A DNA stretch of 64,000 nucleotides, taken from contig NZ_BCZE01000020.1 of the NCBI RefSeq assembly GCF_001598555.1, positions 51,043 through 115,042 of the forward strand. The letters are read 5' to 3'. Of this stretch, positions 51,568 through 59,726 are shown piece by piece. Source of the DNA: Novosphingobium rosa NBRC 15208. Its GTDB lineage: Bacteria; Pseudomonadota; Alphaproteobacteria; Sphingomonadales; Sphingomonadaceae. The translations under genes were made by a program, and so were the position numbers. The notes under the pieces are model-generated. The model did no database searches. It worked only from the letters and a program-made list of their open reading frames with translations, and was not told the DNA's origin. Every line of letters starts with the position of its first letter. Within the stretch, counting starts at the first letter, position 1.

Positions 51568-52713
51568 ATGCGACCGCTTGAAGGGATCACCGTCGTCAGT
51601 CTGGAACATGCCATCGCCGCGCCTTTCGCGACCCGGCAGCTGGCCGACCTTGGCGCGCGCGTCATCAAGATCGAGCGCCCCGAAGTGGGAGATTTTGCGC
51701 GCAGCTATGATGAGCGGGTTGAAGGGCTCAGTTCGCATTTCGTCTGGACCAACCGGTCCAAGGAAAGCCTTGACCTCGATCTGAAAAGCGAGATCGGGCG
51801 CGAGGCGCTCTCGCGCCTGATCGCCAAGGCCGATGTGCTGGTGCAGAATCTGGCCCCCGGCGCCACCGCCCGCATGGGACTGGATTACGAGAGCCTTTCC
51901 GCCATCAACCCCGGCATCATCCTGTGCGAAATTTCCGGCTATGGACAGGACGGCCCGCACCGCGACCGCAAGGCCTATGATCTGCTGATCCAGAGCGAGA
52001 GCGGCTTTCTCTCGGTGACTGGCACGTCGGAAGAGATGGCCAAGGCGGGGTGCTCCATCGCCGATATCGCCGCGGGCATGTATGCCTACACCAACATTCT
52101 GGCCGCCCTCATCGAGCGCAACCAGACCGGCAAGGGCAAGCATATCGACGTCTCCATGCTGGAGGCGATGGCCGAATGGATGGGTTTCCCGCTCTATTAC
52201 GCCTTTCAGGGGGCCTCGCAGCCACCGCGCGTCGGGGCGAGCCATGCCACGATCTTCCCCTACGGACCCTTCGCCACCGCCGGGGGCGAGGTGATGCTGG
52301 GCATTCAGAACGAGCGCGAATGGCAGTCGTTCTGCACGACGGTGCTGCACCTGCCGGAGCTTGCACGCGATGCCCGCTTCGTCACCAATTCGCTGCGTTC
52401 GGCCAACCGGGCGGAGTTGGGAGCGCTGATCGCTCGGGTGTTTTCGCAGCTGCCTCGCCAGACGGTCGTGGACCGGCTGGATGAAGCCAGGATCGCCAAT
52501 GCCAATGTCAACGATATGGCAGGGCTCTGGAACCACCCGCAATTGGCGGCGCGCAACAGATGGGTCGATGTCGAAACGCCTGCGGGCAGGGTGCCTGCCC
52601 TGCTGCCGCCCGGCCAGAAGGAGGCGCGCATGGACCCCATCCCGGCGCTCGGCGCGCATACGCAGGCGATCCTCAGGGAACTCGGGCTGGAGGATGCGTT
52701 TCGTGCCGCTTGA
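51568..52713 (+). CDS. CaiB/BaiF family CoA transferase (class III)
   Basis: A 381-residue class III CoA transferase. ATG 51568 follows GGGAGGGG. The N-terminal PLEGITVVSLEHAIAAPFATRQLADLGARVIKIERP is typical (first half shown in part); the catalytic Asp is in RKAYDLLIQSESG. These enzymes move CoA from succinyl-CoA or acetyl-CoA to a carboxylate. The CitE-like lyase gene overlaps its 3' end, so the acid is probably activated here and cleaved next. Confidence 0.88.
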   Translation: MRPLEGITVVSLEHAIAAPFATRQLADLGARVIKIERPEVGDFARSYDERVEGLSSHFVWTNRSKESLDLDLKSEIGREALSRLIAKADVLVQNLAPGATARMGLDYESLSAINPGIILCEISGYGQDGPHRDRKAYDLLIQSESGFLSVTGTSEEMAKAGCSIADIAAGMYAYTNILAALIERNQTGKGKHIDVSMLEAMAEWMGFPLYYAFQGASQPPRVGASHATIFPYGPFATAGGEVMLGIQNEREWQSFCTTVLHLPELARDARFVTNSLRSANRAELGALIARVFSQLPRQTVVDRLDEARIANANVNDMAGLWNHPQLAARNRWVDVETPAGRVPALLPPGQKEARMDPIPALGAHTQAILRELGLEDAFRAA

Positions 52714-53551
52714 TCGTATGGCCGCATCGGAACGGATCGCGGCGGCCCAGACTTTCCTCTTCGTGCCCGGCGACCGGCCCGAGCGTTTTGACAAGGCGAT
52801 GTCCTCTGGCGCGGACATCGTTGTGGTCGATCTGGAAGATGCCGTTGCGTCCAATGCCAAGGTGCAGGCGCGCGAAGCAGTCGCCGCCTGGCTCGCGGCG
52901 GATCGCCCGGTGGTCCTGCGCATCAATGGCGCGGACACGGGATGGTTCGCGCAAGATCTGGCGCTGTGCGGCCATGATGGCGTGCTTGGAATCATGCTGC
53001 CCAAGGCGGAAGGCGGCGCGGTGCTGGCACAGGTTGCCGCGCAGGCGCCGACCATCGCCTTGGTGGAAAGCGCGAAGGGCGTCGCAACGGTGAGCGGCGT
53101 TGCGGCAACCTCTGGCGTGGTCCGGATCGCTTTCGGCACCATCGATTTAGCGCTGGATCTGGAAACCGAGGCGGAGGCCGTCATGCAGGCGATCGGCATT
53201 CAGCTGTTGGTGGCCTCGCGCGCGCATGGGCTGGCGTCGCCGATCGACGGCGTGACCCGCATCTTCCGCGAGACCGCACCGGTCGAAGCGGCGATGCGTG
53301 ATGCCCGGGCGCGCGGCTTTGGCGCCAAGCTCTGTATCCATCCCGCCCAGATCGCGCCAGTCCGGGCTGCTTTGCAGCCGAGCGAGGCGCAGATCACCGC
53401 AGCCCTTCGCATCGTCGAGGCGGATCGCGCCAGCGGCGGGAGGGCCGTCGCGCTGGATGGCCAGATGGTCGACAAGCCGGTGGTTGATCGCGCCTACCGC
53501 CTTTTGCGCCAGGCCGGACGAGATGCTTCGGCTTTCAACGGCCCGGACTGA
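52694..53551 (+). CDS. CitE-like acyl-CoA lyase (HpcH/HpaI superfamily)
   Basis: About 285 residues; ATG 52694 overlaps the transferase end by 20 bases, and ATG 52718 is an alternative. FVPGDRPERFDKA supplies the CoA/substrate Arg, VDLEDAV and LVESAKG the metal-site acidic residues, and KLCIHPAQI the C-terminal motif of CitE-like lyases. The family includes citramalyl-CoA, malyl-CoA and beta-methylmalyl-CoA lyases. Next to a CoA transferase, this suggests cleavage of a 3-hydroxydicarboxyl-CoA to acetyl-CoA or pyruvate. Confidence 0.87.
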   Translation: MRFVPLDRMAASERIAAAQTFLFVPGDRPERFDKAMSSGADIVVVDLEDAVASNAKVQAREAVAAWLAADRPVVLRINGADTGWFAQDLALCGHDGVLGIMLPKAEGGAVLAQVAAQAPTIALVESAKGVATVSGVAATSGVVRIAFGTIDLALDLETEAEAVMQAIGIQLLVASRAHGLASPIDGVTRIFRETAPVEAAMRDARARGFGAKLCIHPAQIAPVRAALQPSEAQITAALRIVEADRASGGRAVALDGQMVDKPVVDRAYRLLRQAGRDASAFNGPD

Positions 53552-54187
53552 GGGGCAGCCCCAATCCAACTCCGGCGGGCCGCTTGAAAAGTTCTGATCA
53601 GGCCATTCAGGTCAGGACGATAAGGAAGGACGTCCGGAACGTCAGTTCTGCTTGCGAACCGGAAAGTCCGCTGTCGATGATGAGGGTGGGCATAGCAGAC
53701 ATTGGATCAGCGACCAAAGGCATGCCTGCATACTACGACCGACGCATCTCGCTCCGGTGAGCGTCATAGCTTGCAAATCTCGCCGCCGAAGATCTGTTCG
53801 ATCTTGCACAGGCTGCTGGAAGAACCCTTTTGGCGACCATCGCCGATGACGCCGGTGCAAAGAAACGTTATCGTCGGAGCAAACCTCGCCGGCCAGATCC
53901 ATGCTGGTCCCTGCTTCGGCAAGGCGCCCGCCATCAACAAAAAGCGCGAAGACATCAGGCGACAGATCATCGAACATCGCCGCTTGCAACACTGGGAGCT
54001 CGCCGCATAAAACCAGCCTCCAGACAAGGCTCGCTCTCCGTAAATTTCCGGCGCCAGATATGCTATGGATTTAAGGGTGGGGATTTATGATAATAAATTC
54101 AAATAAATATTAACAAAATATTTGTTAATAGACATAATATAAAAAATACTTTCATACTTTCAATTGAGTAAACGCGGTTTCGTAAAG
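53552..54187. other. 636-bp gap without a supported gene; AT-rich right end
   Basis: Several ORFs under 120 codons occur on both strands but none has a recognisable domain or good ribosome site. From about 54080 to 54190 the sequence is strikingly AT-rich and contains the palindrome at 54108-54130. It may be a scar of past insertion. Confidence 0.5.
54108..54130. repeat. AT-rich 10-bp inverted repeat
   Basis: TATTAACAAA (54108-54117) and TTTGTTAATA (54121-54130) are perfectly complementary around ATA. It lies 58 bases beyond the 3' end of the convergent DMT transporter gene. Could be a terminator remnant or protein-binding site. Confidence 0.5.
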
Positions 54188-55114
54188 TCATGAAGGTTCG
54201 TATTTCGAAATTATCGGAGGTGCTATGATAGCCGTTTTGTTCAGTAACAGATACATTCCAATGAGAATGCAGCCCAAGCCAACTACGTCAGACGTGGTTG
54301 GTCGATGGTGCTGAAAGGCCCATTGCTCGGCAAAGGCGTAGACTGGGACAAGGAACATGCTGGTGCTGGCCAGCGGCGGCCCTGATAGTGCAACAAGCCG
54401 GCTGTAGAAATAATACACGAACACACTGGCCACGAGCGAAATTGAAATCGTGAGCATCGCAATCCGCAGCGTAATCTGAAGCGATGGCGCTATGATGGCC
54501 TCGGTTGCGGCCGGTAAGAACAGCAACAACGCACCACCGCAAGCCACGGTCCACAATAAGCTGAGCGGCGGCAGTTCGACCGGACGGTGGCGTAGGAAGG
54601 AAGTGTAGCCAGCCCAGCCCAGCGCACCGCAAAAGGCCAGCCCATCGCCCAGCAGCGGATGGCTGGTGGAGAGCTGATGGGTCTGAAGCGCCGAAAAAGC
54701 CACTCCTGTCAGAGCGACAGCTGCCCCTACCAGAGAGCGGGCTGGTACGGAGCAATTCCAGATCAGCTTTTCGAACAATACTACCAGCAGGGGCGTGGCG
54801 GCGAAGATCAGCCCGACATGGGCGGGAGTGGTCAGCGTTGTAGCGACATATTGCGGTGCCACCGTCACCGCGCCGCCCAGCAGTGCCAGCACGAACAGTC
54901 GCCGGTGGGGCTGGGCGATCACCGCCGCTAGGCCACTGCGCCCCACGAAGGGCCACAGCATCAGCGCAGCGATCGACCAGCGCGCGAACGACAAGGTCAG
55001 CGGCGGCACCGATCCACTCAGCATACGGGCCAGGATCAGATTGAGCGCCATGAGGAAAGGAGCCAGCATGAACAGGCTGGTCCTTTCGGCCATCGCGATG
55101 AGGTTATCGGGCAT
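54188..55114 (-). CDS. DMT-superfamily transporter (EamA type)
   Basis: A 308-residue protein with ten predicted membrane segments in two EamA repeats (NLILARMLSGSVPPLTLSFARWSIAALML in the first, shown in part). Members export amino acids or metabolites. Composition is slightly less GC-rich than its neighbours. It is on the same strand as the asparaginase cluster, 65 bases beyond the small secreted protein, and may export a product of that cluster, or be unrelated. Confidence 0.85.
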   Translation of the reverse strand: MPDNLIAMAERTSLFMLAPFLMALNLILARMLSGSVPPLTLSFARWSIAALMLWPFVGRSGLAAVIAQPHRRLFVLALLGGAVTVAPQYVATTLTTPAHVGLIFAATPLLVVLFEKLIWNCSVPARSLVGAAVALTGVAFSALQTHQLSTSHPLLGDGLAFCGALGWAGYTSFLRHRPVELPPLSLLWTVACGGALLLFLPAATEAIIAPSLQITLRIAMLTISISLVASVFVYYFYSRLVALSGPPLASTSMFLVPVYAFAEQWAFQHHRPTTSDVVGLGCILIGMYLLLNKTAIIAPPIISKYEPS

Positions 55115-55179
55115 GGGGCATCCTTCGCCCGCGCGTGGACGCTGGGCGCTTGTGTGATGAGTGAAAGTGGGAGGGCCCG

Positions 55180-55626
55180 CTAGGCGGGCGTCACGCTGAA
55201 TGCACCATCGGCGATGCGGTAGAACACGCCGCCGGTGCGTTCATGCACCAGCACCAGCCGGCCATGCACGGTGATCGCGCCATGAGGCAGCTTGGCCGGC
55301 CGCGCCAGATCGACCACAGCATAGACCTGCGGGCCGGTGGGCAGATGCAGCTCGCAATCCTCGTGATTAGCATAGAGGGTGAAACTGCTGATCGGCCCGT
55401 CCTCTTCGGAGGAGGCGAAGCCGGTCAGCTCCACCTCCTTGCCGTCGAGCGCCAGCGCGTCAGGGGTGAAGAGCGGGGCCAGATGGTTCACGCCATCCGC
55501 GCTTTGCCAGGGCTGGGGCCTCGTTTCCTCCAGCACCCGCCAATCGGCATGCAGGGGAGCGGCGTGCGGGGGCGCAGCAGGCGCCTGAAGCGCGGCGGCA
55601 AGCGCCATCATGGCCCGGAACATCAT
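55180..55626 (-). CDS. Small secreted protein, DUF3299-like
   Basis: A 148-residue protein with an N-terminal signal (MALAAALQAPAAPP). The core (KEVELTGFAS, ISSFTLYANHEDCELHLP, YAVVDLARPAKLPHGAITVHGRL in part) resembles DUF3299, a periplasmic fold of unknown role; similarity is moderate. ATG 55626 overlaps the asparaginase-like stop, so it is co-translated with it. Confidence 0.5.
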   Translation of the reverse strand: MMFRAMMALAAALQAPAAPPHAAPLHADWRVLEETRPQPWQSADGVNHLAPLFTPDALALDGKEVELTGFASSEEDGPISSFTLYANHEDCELHLPTGPQVYAVVDLARPAKLPHGAITVHGRLVLVHERTGGVFYRIADGAFSVTPA

Positions 55627-56859
55627 TCAGCCTCCCGCTTGATCCCCGACATGTCGAAATCGGGGCGCCCGATGGTGAGGAACCAGTGGCGGATATCCTC
55701 TTCCTTCTTGCCGGTGGCCAGCCCCAGTTGCAACAGCATCCGCGCCTTTTGCGGCAGCAGGTCACCCGCCGGAATGATCTTTCCGGTGCCGCCATAGGAG
55801 CTGCCCGAACCGGTGCGCGTGGCCGAGACGAAGATCACGCCTTTCTCCAGCGCGGCCTTGCGTGCATCCTTCTGTGGCGTGGAAAGCCCGCCCGAGCCCG
55901 TGCCCGCGGTGACGATGCCCTTCACCCCGGCGGCGGTCAGCGCGGCAATCGGCTCGGCCCCGGCATCGACATAGGAATAGACGATATCGACACGCGGGAT
56001 CGCGCTGGCAGGGATGGCGTTCATGTCGAACGGCGTCTGCCAGCCCGGCTTGTGGCATTGCAGCACGCGCGCCGGGGCATGGATGGCGCGGATGCGGTCC
56101 TCATCGACATAGCCCAGCGATCCGGTGCGGCGGCCCTGGAAGGTGTCCATGCGCACGGCGTCGGTCTTGGTCACCTCGCGCGCGCCGATGAACTCGTCCT
56201 CCAGCATCACCACCGTGCCATAGCAGGTGGTCTTGCGGCTGGCGGCCAGGCGGATCGCATTGAACAGATTGCCCTCGCCATCCCAGCTGACGGTGTTGGC
56301 CTGGCGCATGGCGCCGGTCACCACCACCGGCTTGTCGCTGCGCAGCGTGAGGTCAAGCCAATAGGCCACCTCTTCCAGCACGCTGGTGCCGGTGGTGACC
56401 ACCACACCATCGACCTTGGGATCTGCCAGCGTCTTGTCGATGGCCACCGAGAGATCGTGAAGGAAGGTGGCGGTGATGTCGTTCGAGCCGATGTCCGCCG
56501 CCTTCAGGATCGAGACATTGGCGACATCGGAGATCTCCGGCTGCAGGCGCTGCACCAGGCTTTCGATGCTGATGCGCGGCGTGTCATAGCTCTGGTAGCG
56601 GAAACGGCCCTTGGCGGTCGAGACGATGGTGCCGCCCAGCGAGACGATGCGGATGTTGGGCTTGGCCGGATCGACATGCGGCGGAGGCACGATCTCGCTG
56701 CCCACCTCCACCTTGGTGGCGGGGGGGATATCGCCATCGTCATCGGCGGGCTTGGCGGGCTTGCCGACGATGGAGGCGGGGGCGGGCCAGGGCAGCGGGG
56801 GCCAGCATGGGCATGGCGGCCAGCAGCAGCGCCGGGATCAGGGCATAGGTCTTCGTCAC
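55623..56859 (-). pseudogene. Type II asparaginase-like protein, frameshifted, catalytic Asp replaced
   Basis: From GTG 56859 (GGAG 9 bases upstream) a signal peptide is read (LLLAAMPMLAPAALA); the rest of the protein is in another frame, from about 56785. The span is one base over a multiple of three, so one extra base in the C-run at 56784-56786 (GGG on the plus strand) explains it. The body is a full asparaginase/glutaminase fold with SLGGTIVS and VTKTDAVRMDTF, but the second motif is TTGTSVLEE instead of HGTDTMEE: the catalytic Asp is Ser and the His is Thr. A residual product could start at GTG 56711. Frameshift may be real or a sequencing error. Confidence 0.75.
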
Positions 56860-56909
56860 GGAAAACACTCCGTTGGAGAAACAGGAAGGGAAAAAGGGCC
56901 AGCAGGGGC

Positions 56910-58223
56910 TTATTGCGGCACGGTCATATGGCCGTTCTGCTTGAACACCGTGCCGCCCTTCATCACGAAATCGACCTTTTGCAGCACGCGGATATCTTTC
57001 AGCGGATCGCCCGTCACCGCCACGATATCGGCATAATGCCTGGGCTGGATCGCGCCGATGTCTTCGCTCGCGCCGATCAGCTCGGCGGCACGGCTGGTGC
57101 CCGCGATGATGGCATCCATCGGCGGGATGCCCGCCTGCACCATATAGTCGAACTCGCGCGCGTTCTGGCCGTGGGGGCGATAGGCCAGCTGGTCTGTGCC
57201 CAGCGCGATCTTCACCCCGGCCTTCCAGGCGTTATAGGCGTTGGCCCGCATGGTGGGGGTGACGCCTTGCGCCTTGGCGACCACATCCTCGGGGAATTTT
57301 TCGGGATGCAGGCGGGTTTCCTCGCGGATTTCCTCGCCCGCGAACAGCGTCGGCACCAGGAAAGTGCCGTGTTCCTTCATCAGCGCATAGCTTTCGGCAT
57401 CGGCATAGGTGCCATGCTCGATCGAATCGACGCCATCCCGGATCGCGGCATCGATGCCCGGTTTGCCATGAGCATGAGCCGCCACCTTCAGCCCCAGCAT
57501 ATGGGCGGTGTCGGTGACCGATTTGATCTCCTCGTCGCTCATCAGCTGGATGTTGACATCGGTGTTGTGGCTCGCGACGCCGCCCGTCACGGTGATCTTG
57601 ATGAGGTCGGCACCGCGCTTCTGCATCTCGCGCACCGCCTTGCGGGCCTCATAGGGGCCGTCGATCACCGGCAGGGTCAGCATGTCGTCCTTGCGGGTCC
57701 ATTGCGAATCCACGCTGTTGTAGATGTCGCCATGGCCACCCGTCGGCACGATGGCATAGCCCGCCATCCACAGGCGCGGGCCGACCACCTGCCCTGCCGC
57801 GATGCCCTGCTTCACCGCCTTGAGCACATCGACATTGCCGCCCACATCGCGGATGCTGGTGAAGCCGCCGCGCAGGATCAGGCGCAGATTGGCCATGGTC
57901 TCGAAGGTCTGCTTGGGGGCGGTGCCACGCAGCAGGTCGCGCCGGGCCGGCCCTCCTGTCACATGGTCATGCGCGTCGATGAAACCGGGAAGCACCGTCT
58001 GATGCGACAGGTCGATCACCGTGGCACCGGCGGGCGTGACGAAGCCGGGTTCGATCGTGGTGATGCGCTCGTCATGGATCAGGATCGAGACATGGCTGAC
58101 GGCTTGATGGCTCACGCCGTCGATCAGCGTGCCGGCGTGGATCACCTTGTCATCGGCGAGGGCCGGGGCGGCGTGGGTCGCGGCGAGCAGCGCGGCGGAG
58201 GCCAGAAAACGGGACATCTTCAT
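56910..58223 (-). CDS. Exported metal-dependent amidohydrolase 1
   Basis: A 437-residue protein with signal peptide (AATHAAPALA). Metal ligands are in FIDAHDHV, the carboxylated-Lys candidate in LIKITVTGG, His in AAHAHGKPG and IEHGTYAD, and Asp in LGTDQLAY. It belongs to the imidazolonepropionase-like amidohydrolases, which include Xaa-Arg/Lys dipeptidases and ochratoxin amidase. Adjacent paralogue upstream; both lie between the TonB receptor and the asparaginase-like gene, so cleavage of an imported amide or peptide is likely. Confidence 0.88.
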   Translation of the reverse strand: MKMSRFLASAALLAATHAAPALADDKVIHAGTLIDGVSHQAVSHVSILIHDERITTIEPGFVTPAGATVIDLSHQTVLPGFIDAHDHVTGGPARRDLLRGTAPKQTFETMANLRLILRGGFTSIRDVGGNVDVLKAVKQGIAAGQVVGPRLWMAGYAIVPTGGHGDIYNSVDSQWTRKDDMLTLPVIDGPYEARKAVREMQKRGADLIKITVTGGVASHNTDVNIQLMSDEEIKSVTDTAHMLGLKVAAHAHGKPGIDAAIRDGVDSIEHGTYADAESYALMKEHGTFLVPTLFAGEEIREETRLHPEKFPEDVVAKAQGVTPTMRANAYNAWKAGVKIALGTDQLAYRPHGQNAREFDYMVQAGIPPMDAIIAGTSRAAELIGASEDIGAIQPRHYADIVAVTGDPLKDIRVLQKVDFVMKGGTVFKQNGHMTVPQ

Positions 58224-58227
58224 CGCA

Positions 58228-59568
58228 TCAATCCTTGATGACCGGCTTGCCGCCGGTTTTGACCACCACGCCGGCCTTCATGACGAAGCTGACGCGCTGC
58301 AAAGCCGTGATGTCCTTGAGCGGATCATCGGGCAAAGCGATGATGTCGGCGGTCTTGTCGGGCTGGATCGCGCCGAGTTCGGGGTGGCCGATCAGATCGG
58401 CGCCATGGCTGGTGCCCGCGATGATGGCGTCCATCGGGGTCATGCCTGCTTCCACCATCCAGGCGAACTCCTTGGCGTCGTCGCCCAGCGGGTGATAGCC
58501 CAGCTGGTCGGTGCCCATCGCGATCTTGACGCCGTAACGATAGGCGCGAGTGAGATTGCCCATCATCAGCGGCGTGACGCGCAGCGCCTTTTCGCGCACA
58601 TCGGGGGCCAGCGTGTCGGGGTTCTTTTCAGCCACCTCATGGATTTCATGCGCGGCATAGAGCGTGGGGACGAGGTAGACACCCCGGTCCTTCATCAGCT
58701 TGTAATCGCCCTCATTGGCGAAGGTGCCATGCTCGATCGAGTCCACGCCCGCCAGCAGGGCGGCGTGGATGCCCGGCTCGCCATGGGCATGCGTTGCCAC
58801 CTTCATCCTGAGCGAATGGGCGGTCTTGACGATGGCATCGAGCTCGTCCTGCGCCAGCACCTGCTTGGAGACGTCGATCCCCGAGCTGGCGACGCCGCCG
58901 CTCGAATTGATCTTGATAACGCTGGCGCCCTTCTGCTTGCGGTCGCGCACGGCGTGGACCGCCTCGTTGGGGCTGTCGATCACATTGTCGAGCCAGCCAT
59001 CGCTGCGGGTCCAGGCCGGGTCCTGTCCCTTGGAGAAATCCGCCGGGCCGCCGGTGGGGGTCAGCGACATGCCCGAATACCACAGATGCGGCCCCGGGGT
59101 GATCCCCGCCTCAATCGATTCTTGAAGCGCTTTCAAAACATTGATGTCGCCCGACACATCGCGCACAGCGGTGACGCCATGCATCAGTATGTTGCGCATG
59201 TTCCAGGATGACTGGATCGCCACTCGCTCGGGCGTGGTGTGCAGCCGATCACGCGAGCCGCCGCCGGTGATGTGCACATGGCAGTCGATCATGCCGGGCA
59301 TCACCGTCTCGTTCGACAGGTCGATCACGCGGGCGCCTTTGGGCGTGACGAAGCCATCCTCCACCGCGACGATGCGGTCGTCATGGATGCGGATGGTCAC
59401 GCGCGCGCGGGGCTGCTGGCTGACGCCGTCGATCAGCCGACCGGCATGGATCACCGTGTCGGGCGCCGTCTCTGCCTTGTGGGCCGCCTTGTCGGCTGCG
59501 AACGCCGGGGCGGAGGATATGGCCAGCGCCATGGTGGAAAGCATCAGTCGGGTCAGTGGTCTGCGCAT
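58228..59568 (-). CDS. Exported metal-dependent amidohydrolase 2
   Basis: A 446-residue paralogue of the next gene, ending 4 bases before it. ATG 59568 is 8 bases after GAGG; the longer open frame upstream is not used. Signal peptide SSAPAFAADK; metal motifs MIDCHVHITGG, VIKINSSGG, THAHGEPG, IEHGTFAN and MGTDQLGY are all intact. The pair probably arose by tandem duplication and may have split specificity. Confidence 0.88.
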   Translation of the reverse strand: MRRPLTRLMLSTMALAISSAPAFAADKAAHKAETAPDTVIHAGRLIDGVSQQPRARVTIRIHDDRIVAVEDGFVTPKGARVIDLSNETVMPGMIDCHVHITGGGSRDRLHTTPERVAIQSSWNMRNILMHGVTAVRDVSGDINVLKALQESIEAGITPGPHLWYSGMSLTPTGGPADFSKGQDPAWTRSDGWLDNVIDSPNEAVHAVRDRKQKGASVIKINSSGGVASSGIDVSKQVLAQDELDAIVKTAHSLRMKVATHAHGEPGIHAALLAGVDSIEHGTFANEGDYKLMKDRGVYLVPTLYAAHEIHEVAEKNPDTLAPDVREKALRVTPLMMGNLTRAYRYGVKIAMGTDQLGYHPLGDDAKEFAWMVEAGMTPMDAIIAGTSHGADLIGHPELGAIQPDKTADIIALPDDPLKDITALQRVSFVMKAGVVVKTGGKPVIKD

Positions 59569-59726
59569 CGTTAAAGCCTCTTGCCGCGTGCCAATGAGGA
59601 GGGGGCTGGTGAGAAAGGGTGGACAGGGTGCCAGTCTGCGGCTTGGGCCGCGCAGGCTGTCGCCCTGTCCGGGAGCGCTGGGGGCCGCCATCTCCTGCAT
59701 GGCGGCCCTGTGCTCCTCTTATCTGC

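Noticed and set aside
53642..54010. ORFs on both strands considered as transposase remnants
   Set aside because: No conserved motif, no terminal repeats, no ribosome site.
55686..58238. 850-codon plus-strand ORF
   Set aside because: Antisense of the asparaginase and amidohydrolase genes; His/Asp/Gly-rich shadow.
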